Assembly: GCA_003550275.1 (NCBI GenBank)
Contig: QXCW01000002.1
Span: 2,554,001 to 2,618,000, forward strand
Source: Flavobacteriaceae bacterium MAR_2010_72
Lineage (GTDB): Bacteria; Bacteroidota; Bacteroidia; Flavobacteriales; Flavobacteriaceae
Direction: 5' to 3'
Length of the DNA stretch: 64,000 nucleotides
Below, in pieces: positions 33,820 to 43,481 of the stretch. Made by a program: the position numbers and the translations under genes. Under the pieces are notes generated by a model that made no database searches, was not told where the DNA came from, and saw only the letters and a program-made list of their open reading frames with translations. Position 1 is the stretch's first letter, and each line of letters begins with the position of its first letter.

Positions 33820-34812
33820 ATGAAACAGATATTAAACAGACTTATAAATCAAGAAAGCATCTCAAGCGAAGAAGCCAAACAGGTATTGGTTAATATTTCC
33901 AAAGGGGATTACAATCAGAGCCAGATTGCTTCATTTTTAACGGTCTATATGATGCGAAGCATTACTATTGAAGAACTCCAAGGATTTCGTGATGCGCTTT
34001 TAGAGTTGTGTATTCCTGTGCAACTTGAAGACCATAATACTATTGATTTATGTGGAACCGGAGGTGATGGCAAGGATACGTTCAATATTTCAACTTTGGC
34101 TTCATTTGTTACGGCTGGTGCAGGAATTAAGGTCACCAAACATGGAAATTATGGTGTGTCTTCTGCTTGCGGGTCTTCAAACGTACTAGAGTTTTTGGGA
34201 GTTAAATTTTCATCGGATATCGACTTTTTAAAACGAAGTCTTGACCGTGCTAATATTTGCGTTTTACATGCCCCGTTGTTTCATCCTGCCATGAAACATG
34301 TGGCTCCTATTCGTCGTGAACTAGGAGTGAAAACATTTTTTAACATGTTGGGGCCTATGGTGAATCCTGCTTTCCCTAAAAATCAAATGGTTGGTGTATT
34401 TAGTTTGGAATTGTTACGATTGTACAGCTATCTTTATCAAAATACCGATAAAAATTATAGTATTATCTATGCTTTGGATGGCTACGATGAAATTTCATTG
34501 ACTGGAAATGCAAAAGTTGTCAATAATTCGATGGAGCAAACGATTTCACCTTCACATTTTGGAGTTGAAACCTTAACTCAACAAGCCATTTATGGTGGTA
34601 ATTCCATAGAAACTTCTGCTAAAATATTTGTTGACGTTTTAGACGGAAAAGGTACAGATGCTCAAAACAATGTGGTTTGTGCCAATGCTGCTTTAGCAAT
34701 TTCAACGGTTGAAGGAGTTAGCATTCCAAATGGGTTCAAAATGGCCCAAGAATCTATTAAAAGTGGAAAAGCAAAACAAAGTTTTACGACCTTGGTCCAA
34801 TTAAGTAATTAA
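33820..34812 (+). CDS. trpD: Anthranilate phosphoribosyltransferase
   Basis: TrpD joins anthranilate and PRPP to give phosphoribosylanthranilate. The 330-residue protein has the PRPP loop DLCGTGGDGKDTFNISTLAS (about 74-93) and the anthranilate-site motifs 'KHGNYGVSSACGSSNVLEFLG' and 'LGPMVNPA'. It starts 1 nt after the trpG stop, so the genes are tightly coupled. Confidence 0.96.
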   Translation: MKQILNRLINQESISSEEAKQVLVNISKGDYNQSQIASFLTVYMMRSITIEELQGFRDALLELCIPVQLEDHNTIDLCGTGGDGKDTFNISTLASFVTAGAGIKVTKHGNYGVSSACGSSNVLEFLGVKFSSDIDFLKRSLDRANICVLHAPLFHPAMKHVAPIRRELGVKTFFNMLGPMVNPAFPKNQMVGVFSLELLRLYSYLYQNTDKNYSIIYALDGYDEISLTGNAKVVNNSMEQTISPSHFGVETLTQQAIYGGNSIETSAKIFVDVLDGKGTDAQNNVVCANAALAISTVEGVSIPNGFKMAQESIKSGKAKQSFTTLVQLSN

Positions 34813-34813
34813 G

Positions 34814-35599
34814 ATGACGATTCTAGATAAAATTGTAGCCGACAAACACACCGAGGTGGAATTAAGAAAAAAACTAATTCCGATAGAGCAATTAGAGCAA
34901 TCAGTTCTGTTTGAAAAAGACCCTATTTCCTTGGTAAAAAATTTAAACTCAACTCATGCGGGAATAATTGCTGAACATAAGCGTCGTTCACCTTCAAAAG
35001 CCGTCATTAATCAAAATCTGAATATATTTGATGTGGCAAAAGGCTATGAAAAAGCTGGTGTTTGCGGTATGTCGGTACTCACCGATGGCAAATATTTTGG
35101 AGGCTCTTTGGATGATTTGCTAACGGCAAGGGCCAGTTGTAAATTGCCCTTGCTTCGCAAAGAATTTATCATTGATCCCTATCAAATTATTGAAGCTAAA
35201 GCCTATGGCGCCGATGTGATTTTATTGATCGCGGCTATTTTGTCAAAAGATGAACTTAAAGCTTATTCTGAACTAGCACAAAGCTTGCAACTCGAAGTCC
35301 TTTTGGAAGTGCACAACGAACAAGAACTCAAAAAATCTCTGCTTCCAACCGTAGACATGCTCGGTGTTAACAATCGCAATTTAAAAACTTTTGAGGTTAG
35401 TTTAGAAGCCAGCAAGACCCTAAGCCAATTAATTCCAGACGACTTCCTGAAAGTTTCAGAAAGTGGCATCAGTAGCATTGAAGCCATAAAAGAACTGCTT
35501 CCTTACGGATTTACTGGCTTTTTAATCGGCGAAAATTTCATGAAAACTGATGATGCAGGTAAAAGTGCAAGCCAATTTATAAAAGAGTTAATCCAATGA
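34814..35599 (+). CDS. trpC: Indole-3-glycerol-phosphate synthase
   Basis: The 261-residue (beta/alpha)8-barrel enzyme closes the indole ring, giving indole-3-glycerol phosphate. It has the conserved 'IAEHKRRSPSKAVI' (about 51-64) with the catalytic Lys, 'LLRKEFIIDPYQIIEAKAYGAD' and 'GVNNRNLKTFEV'. It is a single-domain TrpC; TrpF is a separate gene whose start overlaps the trpC stop by 4 nt. Confidence 0.96.
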   Translation: MTILDKIVADKHTEVELRKKLIPIEQLEQSVLFEKDPISLVKNLNSTHAGIIAEHKRRSPSKAVINQNLNIFDVAKGYEKAGVCGMSVLTDGKYFGGSLDDLLTARASCKLPLLRKEFIIDPYQIIEAKAYGADVILLIAAILSKDELKAYSELAQSLQLEVLLEVHNEQELKKSLLPTVDMLGVNNRNLKTFEVSLEASKTLSQLIPDDFLKVSESGISSIEAIKELLPYGFTGFLIGENFMKTDDAGKSASQFIKELIQ

Positions 35600-36231
35600 A
35601 ACTAAAGATTTGCGGAATGAAGTATGTTGATAACATGACTGAAGTTGCCAAGCTTCAGCCAGATTATCTTGGATTCATATTTTATGATAAATCGACTCGC
35701 TTTTTTGATGCTAGTATTCCAAAACTTCCAAAAACAATAAAAAAAACAGGCGTTTTTGTAAATGCATCTTTAAGTGATATCGTTAAAAAAGTAAATACCT
35801 ATCAATTAGATGCCGTACAATTGCATGGAGAAGAATCTCCAGAATTTTGTAAAATTTTGCGTGACACTGAATTAATTTCGGCAGCTCGTAACCTTGAAGT
35901 CATCAAAGTGTTCTCAATAAAAGACGAATTCGATTTTTCTATTTTAGAACCTTTTGAAGATGTTTGTGATTATTTTCTTTTTGATACCAAAGGAAAATTG
36001 CCTGGCGGTAATGGCTACACATTTAATTGGGCAGTCCTAAAACACTATCCATCTACCAAACCTTATTTTTTAAGTGGCGGTATTGGAATTGAAGAGATAG
36101 ACTCCCTAAAGTCATTTTTTAAAAGTCAAGAATCGAAGTTTTGTTACACCATTGACGTGAACAGTAAATTTGAAATCAAACCAGGATTAAAGAATATTGA
36201 AAAATTAAAAGAATTTAAATCTCAGCTATGA
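35596..36231 (+). CDS. trpF: Phosphoribosylanthranilate isomerase
   Basis: TrpF isomerises phosphoribosylanthranilate. The 211-residue barrel has the N-terminal 'LKICGMKYVDNM' (about 2-13), 'YLGFIFYDKSTRF', 'AVQLHGEESPEF' and 'FLSGGIGIEEI'. The catalytic Cys (KICGMK) and the Asp in 'YTIDVNSKFEIKPGLKN' are present. Its start overlaps trpC by 4 nt and its stop overlaps trpB by 4 nt. Confidence 0.95.
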   Translation: MKLKICGMKYVDNMTEVAKLQPDYLGFIFYDKSTRFFDASIPKLPKTIKKTGVFVNASLSDIVKKVNTYQLDAVQLHGEESPEFCKILRDTELISAARNLEVIKVFSIKDEFDFSILEPFEDVCDYFLFDTKGKLPGGNGYTFNWAVLKHYPSTKPYFLSGGIGIEEIDSLKSFFKSQESKFCYTIDVNSKFEIKPGLKNIEKLKEFKSQL

Positions 36232-37409
36232 GTTATAATATCAACGAAAAGGGCTATTATGGTGAGTTTGGCGGAGCTTACATCCCCGAAATGCTCTATC
36301 CAAATGTAGAAGAATTACGACAAAACTATTTAAAGGTTATGGCAGAACCAGACTTTAAAAGTGAATTCGATAAGCTTCTTAAAGATTATGTAGGGCGACC
36401 TTCCCCATTGTATTTTGCAAAACGACTTTCCGAAAAATACAACACCAAAATTTATCTTAAGCGTGAAGACCTTAACCACACCGGAGCACATAAAATCAAC
36501 AACACCATTGGCCAAATATTAATTGCAAAACGATTAGGAAAGCACCGTATTATTGCCGAAACAGGAGCAGGACAACATGGTGTTGCCACAGCTACAGTAT
36601 GTGCCTTAATGGGTTTGGAATGTATTGTATATATGGGTGAAATTGATATCGAACGTCAAGCACCCAATGTGGCTCGAATGAAAATGCTGGGCGCAACTGT
36701 AATTCCTGCTTTATCGGGAAGCAGAACTTTAAAAGACGCAACAAACGAAGCCATTAGGGATTGGATCAATAATCCGGTTGACACACATTACATCATTGGA
36801 AGTGTTGTTGGACCTCATCCCTACCCCGATATGGTTGCACGTTTCCAAGCCATAGTTTCAGAAGAAATTCAATGGCAATTGCAGGAACACGAAGGCACAA
36901 AAAAGCCTGACTACGTGGTGGCTTGTGTTGGTGGCGGAAGCAATGCTGCAGGGGCATATTATCATTTCTTGGAAGATACAGATGTTAACTTAATTGCTGT
37001 TGAAGCAGCGGGTTTAGGTGTCGATTCTGGTGAAAGTGCCGCCACTTCTGTTTTAGGAAAAGAAGGTATTATTCATGGAAGTAAAACACTATTGATGCAA
37101 ACTACTGACGGCCAAATAACCGAGCCTTATTCCATCTCGGCGGGATTGGATTACCCAGGAGTTGGCCCAATGCACGCCCACTTGTATAAATCAGGTCGAG
37201 CTGAATTCATTTCCATTACTGATGATCAAGCAATGAAAGCTGGTTTAGAACTTTGTAAACTTGAAGGTATAATTCCTGCCATTGAAAGCTCACACGCCCT
37301 TGCCATTTTCGAACAGAAAACATTTAATCCAAACGATATTGTTGTATTGAGTTTATCGGGGCGTGGCGATAAGGATTTAGATACCTATATCAACTATTTT
37401 AATTTATAA
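36228..37409 (+). CDS. trpB: Tryptophan synthase beta chain
   Basis: The 393-residue PLP enzyme makes tryptophan from indole and serine. It has the PLP lysine motif 'LNHTGAHKINNTIGQ' (about 83-97), the 'AETGAGQHGVATATVCALMG' loop, 'CVGGGSNAAG' phosphate loop and 'SGRGDKDL'. It is followed by trpA 3 nt later, as required for the alpha2beta2 complex. Confidence 0.97.
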   Translation: MSYNINEKGYYGEFGGAYIPEMLYPNVEELRQNYLKVMAEPDFKSEFDKLLKDYVGRPSPLYFAKRLSEKYNTKIYLKREDLNHTGAHKINNTIGQILIAKRLGKHRIIAETGAGQHGVATATVCALMGLECIVYMGEIDIERQAPNVARMKMLGATVIPALSGSRTLKDATNEAIRDWINNPVDTHYIIGSVVGPHPYPDMVARFQAIVSEEIQWQLQEHEGTKKPDYVVACVGGGSNAAGAYYHFLEDTDVNLIAVEAAGLGVDSGESAATSVLGKEGIIHGSKTLLMQTTDGQITEPYSISAGLDYPGVGPMHAHLYKSGRAEFISITDDQAMKAGLELCKLEGIIPAIESSHALAIFEQKTFNPNDIVVLSLSGRGDKDLDTYINYFNL

Positions 37410-37412
37410 ATT

Positions 37413-38177
37413 GTGAACAGAATCCATCAAAAACTCAAAGCCGACAAGAAGTTATTGTCCATATATTTTACCGCAGGTTACCCTAACCTGAATGATACGG
37501 TTTCTATCATTCAAGAATTGGAACAAGCAGGCACAGACATGATAGAAATTGGTTTGCCTTTTAGCGATCCATTGGCCGACGGCCCTACCATTCAGGAAAG
37601 TTCCACTAAAGCATTAAAAAATGGAATGACCACTGAAATACTATTTGACCAATTGAAAAATATTAGAAAATCGGTTTCTATTCCCTTAATCATTATGGGA
37701 TATTTCAATCCCATTTTACAATATGGGGTCAAAGACTTCTGTAAACGTTGTCAAGAAATTGGTATTGATGGTTTAATAATTCCGGATTTACCTGTTGATG
37801 TTTACAACGAAAACTACAAACATATTTTCGAATCACATGGTTTAATCAATGTGTTTTTAATTACGCCGCAAACTTCTGTAGAACGAATTCATTTTATCGA
37901 CTCCATTTCAAACGGATTTATCTATATGGTCAGTAGCGCCAGCGTTACGGGAAGCCAGTCTGGGTTTGGCAATGAACAAACCAATTATTTCAAACGAATT
38001 GGTAGTATGAACCTTAAAAACCCACAAATTGTTGGTTTTGGCATCAAGGATCATGAAACATTTACACAAGCGACTAAATATACCAATGGCGCTATTATTG
38101 GGAGCGAATTCATTAAATTTATAAGTGATAACCCGGTTACTTCGATTTCAAACTTTACCAAACGAATTCAACCATAA
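37413..38177 (+). CDS. trpA: Tryptophan synthase alpha chain
   Basis: The 254-residue barrel enzyme releases indole from indole-3-glycerol phosphate and channels it to TrpB. The catalytic Glu is in 'DMIEIGLPFSDPLADGPTIQ' (about 43-62); 'PDLPVDVY' follows and the phosphate-site residues are in 'GFGIKD'. The start codon is GTG at 37413, set by the 3-nt gap to trpB; the usual N-terminus 'MNRIHQKLKA' fits. It is the last gene of the trp operon. Confidence 0.95.
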   Translation: MNRIHQKLKADKKLLSIYFTAGYPNLNDTVSIIQELEQAGTDMIEIGLPFSDPLADGPTIQESSTKALKNGMTTEILFDQLKNIRKSVSIPLIIMGYFNPILQYGVKDFCKRCQEIGIDGLIIPDLPVDVYNENYKHIFESHGLINVFLITPQTSVERIHFIDSISNGFIYMVSSASVTGSQSGFGNEQTNYFKRIGSMNLKNPQIVGFGIKDHETFTQATKYTNGAIIGSEFIKFISDNPVTSISNFTKRIQP

Positions 38178-38187
38178 GTACCAACAT

Positions 38188-40173
38188 ATGAAACAAGGTA
38201 TAATATTTTTCCTTTTAGCAATGATTTTAATCTCTTGTACTGAAAAAAAACTAACATACAACTCATACCATGACTATCCTGCGCCACTTGAAACCAAGTT
38301 GTGGCTCGACTACTCAAAAGCCCAAACAACCTTCAAAATTTGGTCTCCAACGGCTCAAATGGTTAAACTCAACCTATATAAGGAAAGTATAGATGGGAAA
38401 GCATTTGAACATTATGAAATGAAATCTGACGATAATGGTATCTGGAAAAAAGAATTAATAGGTGATCTTAATGGGACTTACTATACCTATCAGGTTAAAA
38501 TAAACGATACTTGGTTGGAAGAGACACCTGGTATTTACGCACAAGCCGTTGGTGTAAATGGCAAGCGCGCCATGGTCTTGGATATGGAAAGTACAAATCC
38601 CCAAGGATGGAACACAGACAAAGGCCCAACAACGTCCTATCCTAACGAAGCGATAATTTATGAATTGCATATCCGTGATTTGACCATTCACCCACAATCA
38701 GGTTCTAGTATGCCTGGTAAGTATCTTGGTTTAGTTGAAAAAGGCACGAAAAATCCAAAGGGGGTTTCAACAGGATTAGATCATATAAAAGATTTAGGAA
38801 TTACACATGTGCATTTACTGCCAACTTTTGACCATTATGCCATTAACGAAACCAAATTGGATAGTGCACAATTCAATTGGGGTTATGACCCACAAAACTA
38901 CAATGTTCCTGAAGGATCGTTTTCATCAAACCCATTCAAAGCAGAAGTACGTGTCAAGGAATTCAAAAAGATGGTTAAAACCTTTCATGACAATGGCATC
39001 GGTGTGATTTTAGATGTAGTATACAATCATACAGGTCGTACTGAAAATTCAAATTTCAATTTAGAAGTTCCTGGTTACTATTACAGACATTGGCAAGACG
39101 GAAAATTATCTAATGCATCTGCATGCGGGAATGAAACAGCTTCCGAGCTTCCTATGATGCGAAAATTTATTATTGAATCCGTTGCCTATTGGGCAAAAGA
39201 ATATCATCTGGATGGCTTTAGATTCGACTTAATGGGCATACATGATATTACCACCATGAATGAAGTTTCTAAAACCCTTAAAGCAATTAACCCTAATATC
39301 ATTATTTATGGTGAAGGCTGGACTGCTGGCGATTCACCATTACCTATTGAGGAAAGAGCTTTAAAACACAACATTCAAAAAATGCCTGAAATTTTGGCTT
39401 TTAGTGATGATTTAAGAGATGGGCTAAAAGGTTCGGTGTTTGAAGATGAAAGTACAGGTTTTGTTAGCGGCGCAAAAAACATGGAGGAATCTATAAAATT
39501 TGGGGTCGTTGGAGCTATTCAACATTCACAGGTAGATTATAAAGCTGTGAACTACTCTAATGCACCCTGGACCAATGAACCTTGGCAATCCATTGCGTAT
39601 GTGTCTTGTCATGACAATCATACGCTGTATGATAAATTAAAAATTTCCAGACCTGATGCTGATGAAGCAACTCTAATACAAATGGATAAATTGGCTAATG
39701 CCATTGTATTGACATCACAAGGAACAGCTTTTATACATGCTGGAGCAGAATTATTACGAACAAAAAAGGGAGAGCATAACTCCTATAACCTGCCAGACAC
39801 TATTAATCAAATTGATTGGAATTGGAAATTTGAACATCAAGACGTGTTTAACTATTATAAAAATCTAATTGCCTTACGAAAAGCGCATCCAGCGTTCAGA
39901 ATGGTTTCTGCAAATGATGTAAAAACAAACCTCAAGTTTACAAAGGTTGAAAACGGTTTGGTAAGTTATCGCATAGAAAATAATGCTAACGGTGACTCTT
40001 GGAAAAACATTTTGGTTATCTATAACGCTAATGTCCACCCAGTAAATTATCAATTAACTGAAGCTTGGCAATTGGCCGTGCTGGGGGATGCATTTTATTT
40101 AGACTCAGGTAAAAAGATCACTAAATCCATCAATGTACCGGCTATATCGATGCTGATTGCTTTCCAAAAATAA
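38188..40173 (+). CDS. pulA: Type I pullulanase lipoprotein (GH13)
   Basis: I start at the ATG at 38188; the longer frame overlaps trpA. The 661-residue protein has a lipoprotein signal (MKQGIIFFLLAMILISC; Cys at 17) and a CBM48-like N-terminal domain (about 40-130, 'TFKIWSPTAQMVKLNLY'). The GH13 catalytic domain has the pullulanase signature FNWGYDPQNY, 'DVVYNHTGR', the nucleophile Asp in DGFRFDLMG, the acid/base Glu in IIYGEGWTAG and 'SCHDNHTLYD'. It debranches alpha-1,6 linkages in pullulan, glycogen or starch. It lies 10 nt after trpA, so it may be read through from the trp operon, which is unexpected. Confidence 0.92.
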   Translation: MKQGIIFFLLAMILISCTEKKLTYNSYHDYPAPLETKLWLDYSKAQTTFKIWSPTAQMVKLNLYKESIDGKAFEHYEMKSDDNGIWKKELIGDLNGTYYTYQVKINDTWLEETPGIYAQAVGVNGKRAMVLDMESTNPQGWNTDKGPTTSYPNEAIIYELHIRDLTIHPQSGSSMPGKYLGLVEKGTKNPKGVSTGLDHIKDLGITHVHLLPTFDHYAINETKLDSAQFNWGYDPQNYNVPEGSFSSNPFKAEVRVKEFKKMVKTFHDNGIGVILDVVYNHTGRTENSNFNLEVPGYYYRHWQDGKLSNASACGNETASELPMMRKFIIESVAYWAKEYHLDGFRFDLMGIHDITTMNEVSKTLKAINPNIIIYGEGWTAGDSPLPIEERALKHNIQKMPEILAFSDDLRDGLKGSVFEDESTGFVSGAKNMEESIKFGVVGAIQHSQVDYKAVNYSNAPWTNEPWQSIAYVSCHDNHTLYDKLKISRPDADEATLIQMDKLANAIVLTSQGTAFIHAGAELLRTKKGEHNSYNLPDTINQIDWNWKFEHQDVFNYYKNLIALRKAHPAFRMVSANDVKTNLKFTKVENGLVSYRIENNANGDSWKNILVIYNANVHPVNYQLTEAWQLAVLGDAFYLDSGKKITKSINVPAISMLIAFQK

Positions 40174-40184
40174 TGGTTTGAAAC

Positions 40185-40424
40185 CTATTGCTGGCTTGAC
40201 TTATTGTTATGTTTTAACATTTGCAGATACAATTGCTCCACTTTGGTTCTAGCCCAAGGTGTGCTGCGCAAAAATTTCAAACTAGACTTAATTGATGGAT
40301 CATGTGTAAAACAACGAATGTTTATTGTATACCCCAAATACTCCCAGCCATAATGAGCTGCCAAATCGGTAATGATCTGTTCTAATTTTACACCATGTAA
40401 TGGATTATTTGGTTGCTGCTCCAT
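40185..40424 (-). CDS. VF530-type (DUF2132) small protein
   Basis: The 79-residue protein matches the VF530/DUF2132 family: '[21 protein letters not shown]', '[20 protein letters not shown]' and '[14 protein letters not shown]'. The family is small and alpha-helical and may bind DNA; no reaction is known. It starts 3 nt after the DEAD-box helicase stop on the same strand, so the two form an operon. Confidence 0.85.
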   Translation of the reverse strand: MEQQPNNPLHGVKLEQIITDLAAHYGWEYLGYTINIRCFTHDPSIKSSLKFLRSTPWARTKVEQLYLQMLKHNNKSSQQ

Positions 40425-40427
40425 TGT

Positions 40428-41723
40428 TTAGTGACGCCTATCATCTGGTCGATTTTCTGGCCGATTTTCTTTGTTACGTCTAGGTCTTCTATGAGTACTT
40501 GTTCTATTTGATCCTTTGGATTTTTGACTGCCTGAATTGCGTTGTCGATTGCCACCTTGACCTTGTTTCTTGGGTTCGGTTGAGGCATTTGGATCTGGTT
40601 CAAAACCCTCAATGATGCTCATTGCAATTTTTTCGCCAACCAACTTTTCAATATCCCTCAAATACGTTGTTTCATCAGCACTCACCAATGACAGGGCTTC
40701 ACCGCTTGCGCCCGCTCTTCCGGTTCTACCAATTCTATGAATATAGTCTTCAGAAATGTTTGGTAATTCAAAATTAATGACATGGGGCAATAAGGGAATA
40801 TCCAAGCCCCTAGCCGCAATATCGGTAGCTACCAAAACGCGAACACTTCCATTTTTAAAGCCTGCAAGTGCCTTGGTCCGTGCACCCTGACTTTTATTAC
40901 CGTGAATGGCAGCCGTAGAAATCTGACTGCTAACCAACTTTTTGGCGAGCTTATTGGCTCCATGTTTTGTACGGGTAAATACAAGTACCTGTTGCCAATT
41001 TCCTTCAGAAATTAATTTAATCAACAAGCCTGTTTTTTTATCCTTGGCAACCCGGTAAACTTTTTGGTTTATGGCAACGACAGTTGTGTTTTCGGGGGTC
41101 GCTTCAACCATTACCGGATGGTGTAAAATACCAGTCGCCAATTCCTTGATCTCTTTTGAAAAGGTCGCTGAAAACAATAAATTTTGACGCTTGTGTGGTA
41201 AGCAGGCAATAATTTTTTTGATATCTTTCAAGAAACCCATGTCCAACATACGATCGGCTTCATCAAGCACAAAAAATTCAATCTTGGATAATGACAGTAA
41301 TCGTTGGTTATGTAAATCCAGTAAACGTCCAGGGGTTGCCACTAAAATATCAACCCCATTACGCAAGGTGGCCACTTGCGGTTTTTGGTTGACACCTCCA
41401 AATATTACAACACTCTTAATATCTAAAAAAGCACTATACTGTTTGACGTTTTCGTAAACCTGTGCTGCCAATTCCCGTGTTGGCGTAAGGACCAAAGCCC
41501 TTACCGGGCGTTGTCTAAACTGTGGTGCCTGCGATAATAGCTGTAACATGGGCAAAGTAAACCCAGCAGTCTTACCGGTCCCTGTTTGGGCAGAAGCCAA
41601 TAGGTCCCTGCCTTCTAAAATTAAGGGGATCGCCTTTTCTTGTATAGAGGATGGACTTGTGTAACCTTGTTTATTGACAGCTTTTAATAAGGCTTCCGAT
41701 AAACCTAATGACTTGAATGACAT
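40428..41723 (-). CDS. DEAD-box RNA helicase (RhlE-like)
   Basis: The 431-residue protein has all helicase core motifs: the Q motif '[19 protein letters not shown]', Walker A AQTGTGKT (about 44-51), PTRELA, DEAD, SAT, '[18 protein letters not shown]' and [10 protein letters not shown]. The last ~50 residues are very basic and low-complexity ('[20 protein letters not shown]'), as in RhlE relatives that bind rRNA. It is probably involved in ribosome assembly or cold adaptation. VF530 follows in the same operon. Confidence 0.93.
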   Translation of the reverse strand: MSFKSLGLSEALLKAVNKQGYTSPSSIQEKAIPLILEGRDLLASAQTGTGKTAGFTLPMLQLLSQAPQFRQRPVRALVLTPTRELAAQVYENVKQYSAFLDIKSVVIFGGVNQKPQVATLRNGVDILVATPGRLLDLHNQRLLSLSKIEFFVLDEADRMLDMGFLKDIKKIIACLPHKRQNLLFSATFSKEIKELATGILHHPVMVEATPENTTVVAINQKVYRVAKDKKTGLLIKLISEGNWQQVLVFTRTKHGANKLAKKLVSSQISTAAIHGNKSQGARTKALAGFKNGSVRVLVATDIAARGLDIPLLPHVINFELPNISEDYIHRIGRTGRAGASGEALSLVSADETTYLRDIEKLVGEKIAMSIIEGFEPDPNASTEPKKQGQGGNRQRNSGSQKSKGSNRTSTHRRPRRNKENRPENRPDDRRH

Positions 41724-41884
41724 ATAAATTATTTGGTAAATGACCTTCTAATGTATAGTGCCATTTGGTAATAAAGCGGTAAAGGTAAGCCTAATTTCTG
41801 CTATACCTATACAAGACCTTAATTTTATGACAAAAATAACCAGACTTCGTTCTGATCTGTATAAAATTCATCTCACCTTTTAAA

Positions 41885-42088
41885 ATGATTAATATGCATA
41901 AACAGTTTTTTGAGCAAAACAATGAAATATGTGCCGTTGGGCTCACCAAGGCTCGCTTTTGGAAACATAAAGTCCAGAACATGAAAAACATCCTGTCAAA
42001 TAGCGGTGTCAAACATGCCGAAAACAGACTATCCACAAATGTATTGGATATTTTTAAAAATGATTATGCCTTGGTTAAAAACAGCTAA
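41885..42088 (+). CDS. Possible small protein, unrecognised
   Basis: A 67-residue ORF (ATG at 41885, or at 41894) lies in an otherwise empty 361-nt gap between the helicase and NUDIX genes. It is rich in Lys and Asn with residues predicted to be helical. Its stop overlaps the NUDIX stop by 4 nt (CTAA), the same interlocked arrangement seen at three other convergent pairs in this window, which mildly supports it. No homology is recognised. It may be an accidental ORF. Confidence 0.38.
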   Translation: MINMHKQFFEQNNEICAVGLTKARFWKHKVQNMKNILSNSGVKHAENRLSTNVLDIFKNDYALVKNS

Positions 42089-42678
42089 TCATCATACACC
42101 ATTAAAGTCCTTATATTGGCATAACTGTTTTCAAGTGCTTTTGCGGCCTGTTCTGAGTTTAACCATTGCACTTTGGTAATACCTTCGGTATGTTCGGGTT
42201 CTAAAGGACCATTGTAAGATGTTTTCATCTCAAACCAATAGGTTATCTTTATTTTATGGCGTCCATTGCGCTTAAAAATATGGTATGTGGTTTCTAGAGG
42301 TTTTACAATTTCCAGATTTTTAACTCCTGTTTCTTCTTCAACTTCCCTAATTGCTGTTTCTTCAATGCTTTCCTTACGTTCAATTTTTCCTTTTGGCAAA
42401 TCCCATTTATCATTTCTGTAAATAAAAAGTATCTCACCCTTTTCATTGTAAACCTTTCCTCCTCCAGCTACAACTTTGGGTAGTTTTTTCAAAAACTTTT
42501 TCAGAAGCTTGCTTTCCTTTTTACCAACAAGCCTTATTTCCTTTACTGATGATTTATTCAATTCCTTAATGATCTTGCCTATTTTAGCCGACTCTAAAAG
42601 GTAATTTTTAAAATCACCTTCCATACATACTTCGGTAGTTAAAATTATAGGCTTGTCATTGACAAAAACTTTATACAT
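42085..42678 (-). CDS. NUDIX-family hydrolase
   Basis: The 197-residue protein has a complete Nudix box (G-x5-E-x7-REUxEExGU) at about residues 96-118: GKIERKESIEETAIREVEEE-TGV, with Gly, Glu, Arg-Glu and Glu-Glu in place. An N-terminal ~75-residue region with 'KESKLLKKFLKKLPKVVAGGGKV' precedes it. Members hydrolyse nucleoside diphosphates linked to other groups; the substrate is unknown. It is divergent from pyrE. Confidence 0.9.
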   Translation of the reverse strand: MYKVFVNDKPIILTTEVCMEGDFKNYLLESAKIGKIIKELNKSSVKEIRLVGKKESKLLKKFLKKLPKVVAGGGKVYNEKGEILFIYRNDKWDLPKGKIERKESIEETAIREVEEETGVKNLEIVKPLETTYHIFKRNGRHKIKITYWFEMKTSYNGPLEPEHTEGITKVQWLNSEQAAKALENSYANIRTLMVYDD

Positions 42679-42789
42679 AGTAAAGGTTTGCGTATTGATG
42701 GTCGTAAAAATATCATTTTTTGATAAATACCTACAACTTTAAAAACTATTTTATTTAATGTTTTAAAAAACGATATGGCTAAAATTGTT

Positions 42790-42797
42790 TAGTTTTG
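42790..42797 (+). promoter_or_regulatory. -7 promoter element immediately upstream of pyrE
   Basis: TAGTTTTG matches TANNTTTG and ends only 4 nt before the pyrE ATG. Transcription should then begin at or very close to the ATG, giving a leaderless or near-leaderless message. No TTG is found at the usual upstream distance. Confidence 0.45.
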
Positions 42798-42801
42798 CGC
42801 T

Positions 42802-43446
42802 ATGATTTTTGATGAACAAACCGCCAAAGAAACAGCTGATTTATTATTGCAGATCAATGCTATAAAGCTTCAGCCCAACGATCCCTTTACTTGGGCATCA
42901 GGATGGAAATCTCCAATTTATTGTGACAATAGAATTGTTTTATCCCATCCACCAATACGAAATTATGTGCGCTCCGCCATTGCTAAACACATTGAACAAA
43001 CATTTGGAAAACCCGACGTCATCGCCGGAGTTGCTACAGGTGCCATAGGAATAGGCATTTTAGTTGCCGAGTATTTGGGCCTACCTTTTATTTATGTGAG
43101 ACCAGAAGCTAAAGGTCATGGACGTAAAAATCAAATTGAAGGCTATATTGAAGCAGGTCAAAATGTAGTTGTGGTTGAAGACCTTATTAGCACTGGGAAT
43201 AGTAGTTTAAATGCTGTAAAAGCTTTAAAAGAAGCTAAGGTTAAGGTTAAAGGGATGGTTGCTATTTTTTCGTATGGCTTTGAAGTGGCAAGTGATAATT
43301 TTAAAAACAGTGAGGTTACTTTATATACCTTGAGTAACTACGAAAATTTATTAGATCAAGCCTTAAAAACCAAGTATATTACAACCAAAGAACGGAAAGT
43401 TTTATCACAATGGAATGCAAATCCAAGTGAATGGAATGCTAATTGA
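42802..43446 (+). CDS. pyrE: Orotate phosphoribosyltransferase
   Basis: PyrE converts orotate and PRPP to OMP in pyrimidine synthesis. The 214-residue protein is full length, with 'FTWASGWKSPIYCDNR' (about 29-44), the mobile-loop 'RPEAKGHGRKNQIEG' and the PRPP motif VVVVEDLISTGNSS (about 122-135). carA, also needed for this pathway, lies elsewhere in the window. Confidence 0.96.
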   Translation: MIFDEQTAKETADLLLQINAIKLQPNDPFTWASGWKSPIYCDNRIVLSHPPIRNYVRSAIAKHIEQTFGKPDVIAGVATGAIGIGILVAEYLGLPFIYVRPEAKGHGRKNQIEGYIEAGQNVVVVEDLISTGNSSLNAVKALKEAKVKVKGMVAIFSYGFEVASDNFKNSEVTLYTLSNYENLLDQALKTKYITTKERKVLSQWNANPSEWNAN

Positions 43447-43481
43447 TAAATCTTTCTGAACTTAAAATAAATAATGACAAT

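Noticed and set aside
40388-40612. 74-residue minus-strand ORF across the helicase end
   Set aside because: Overlaps the basic tail of the helicase and the start of the VF530 gene in another frame; shadow.
41791-42036. 81-residue minus-strand ORF in the helicase-NUDIX gap
   Set aside because: Cys- and Phe-rich with no recognised pattern, opposite to the better-supported plus-strand ORF.
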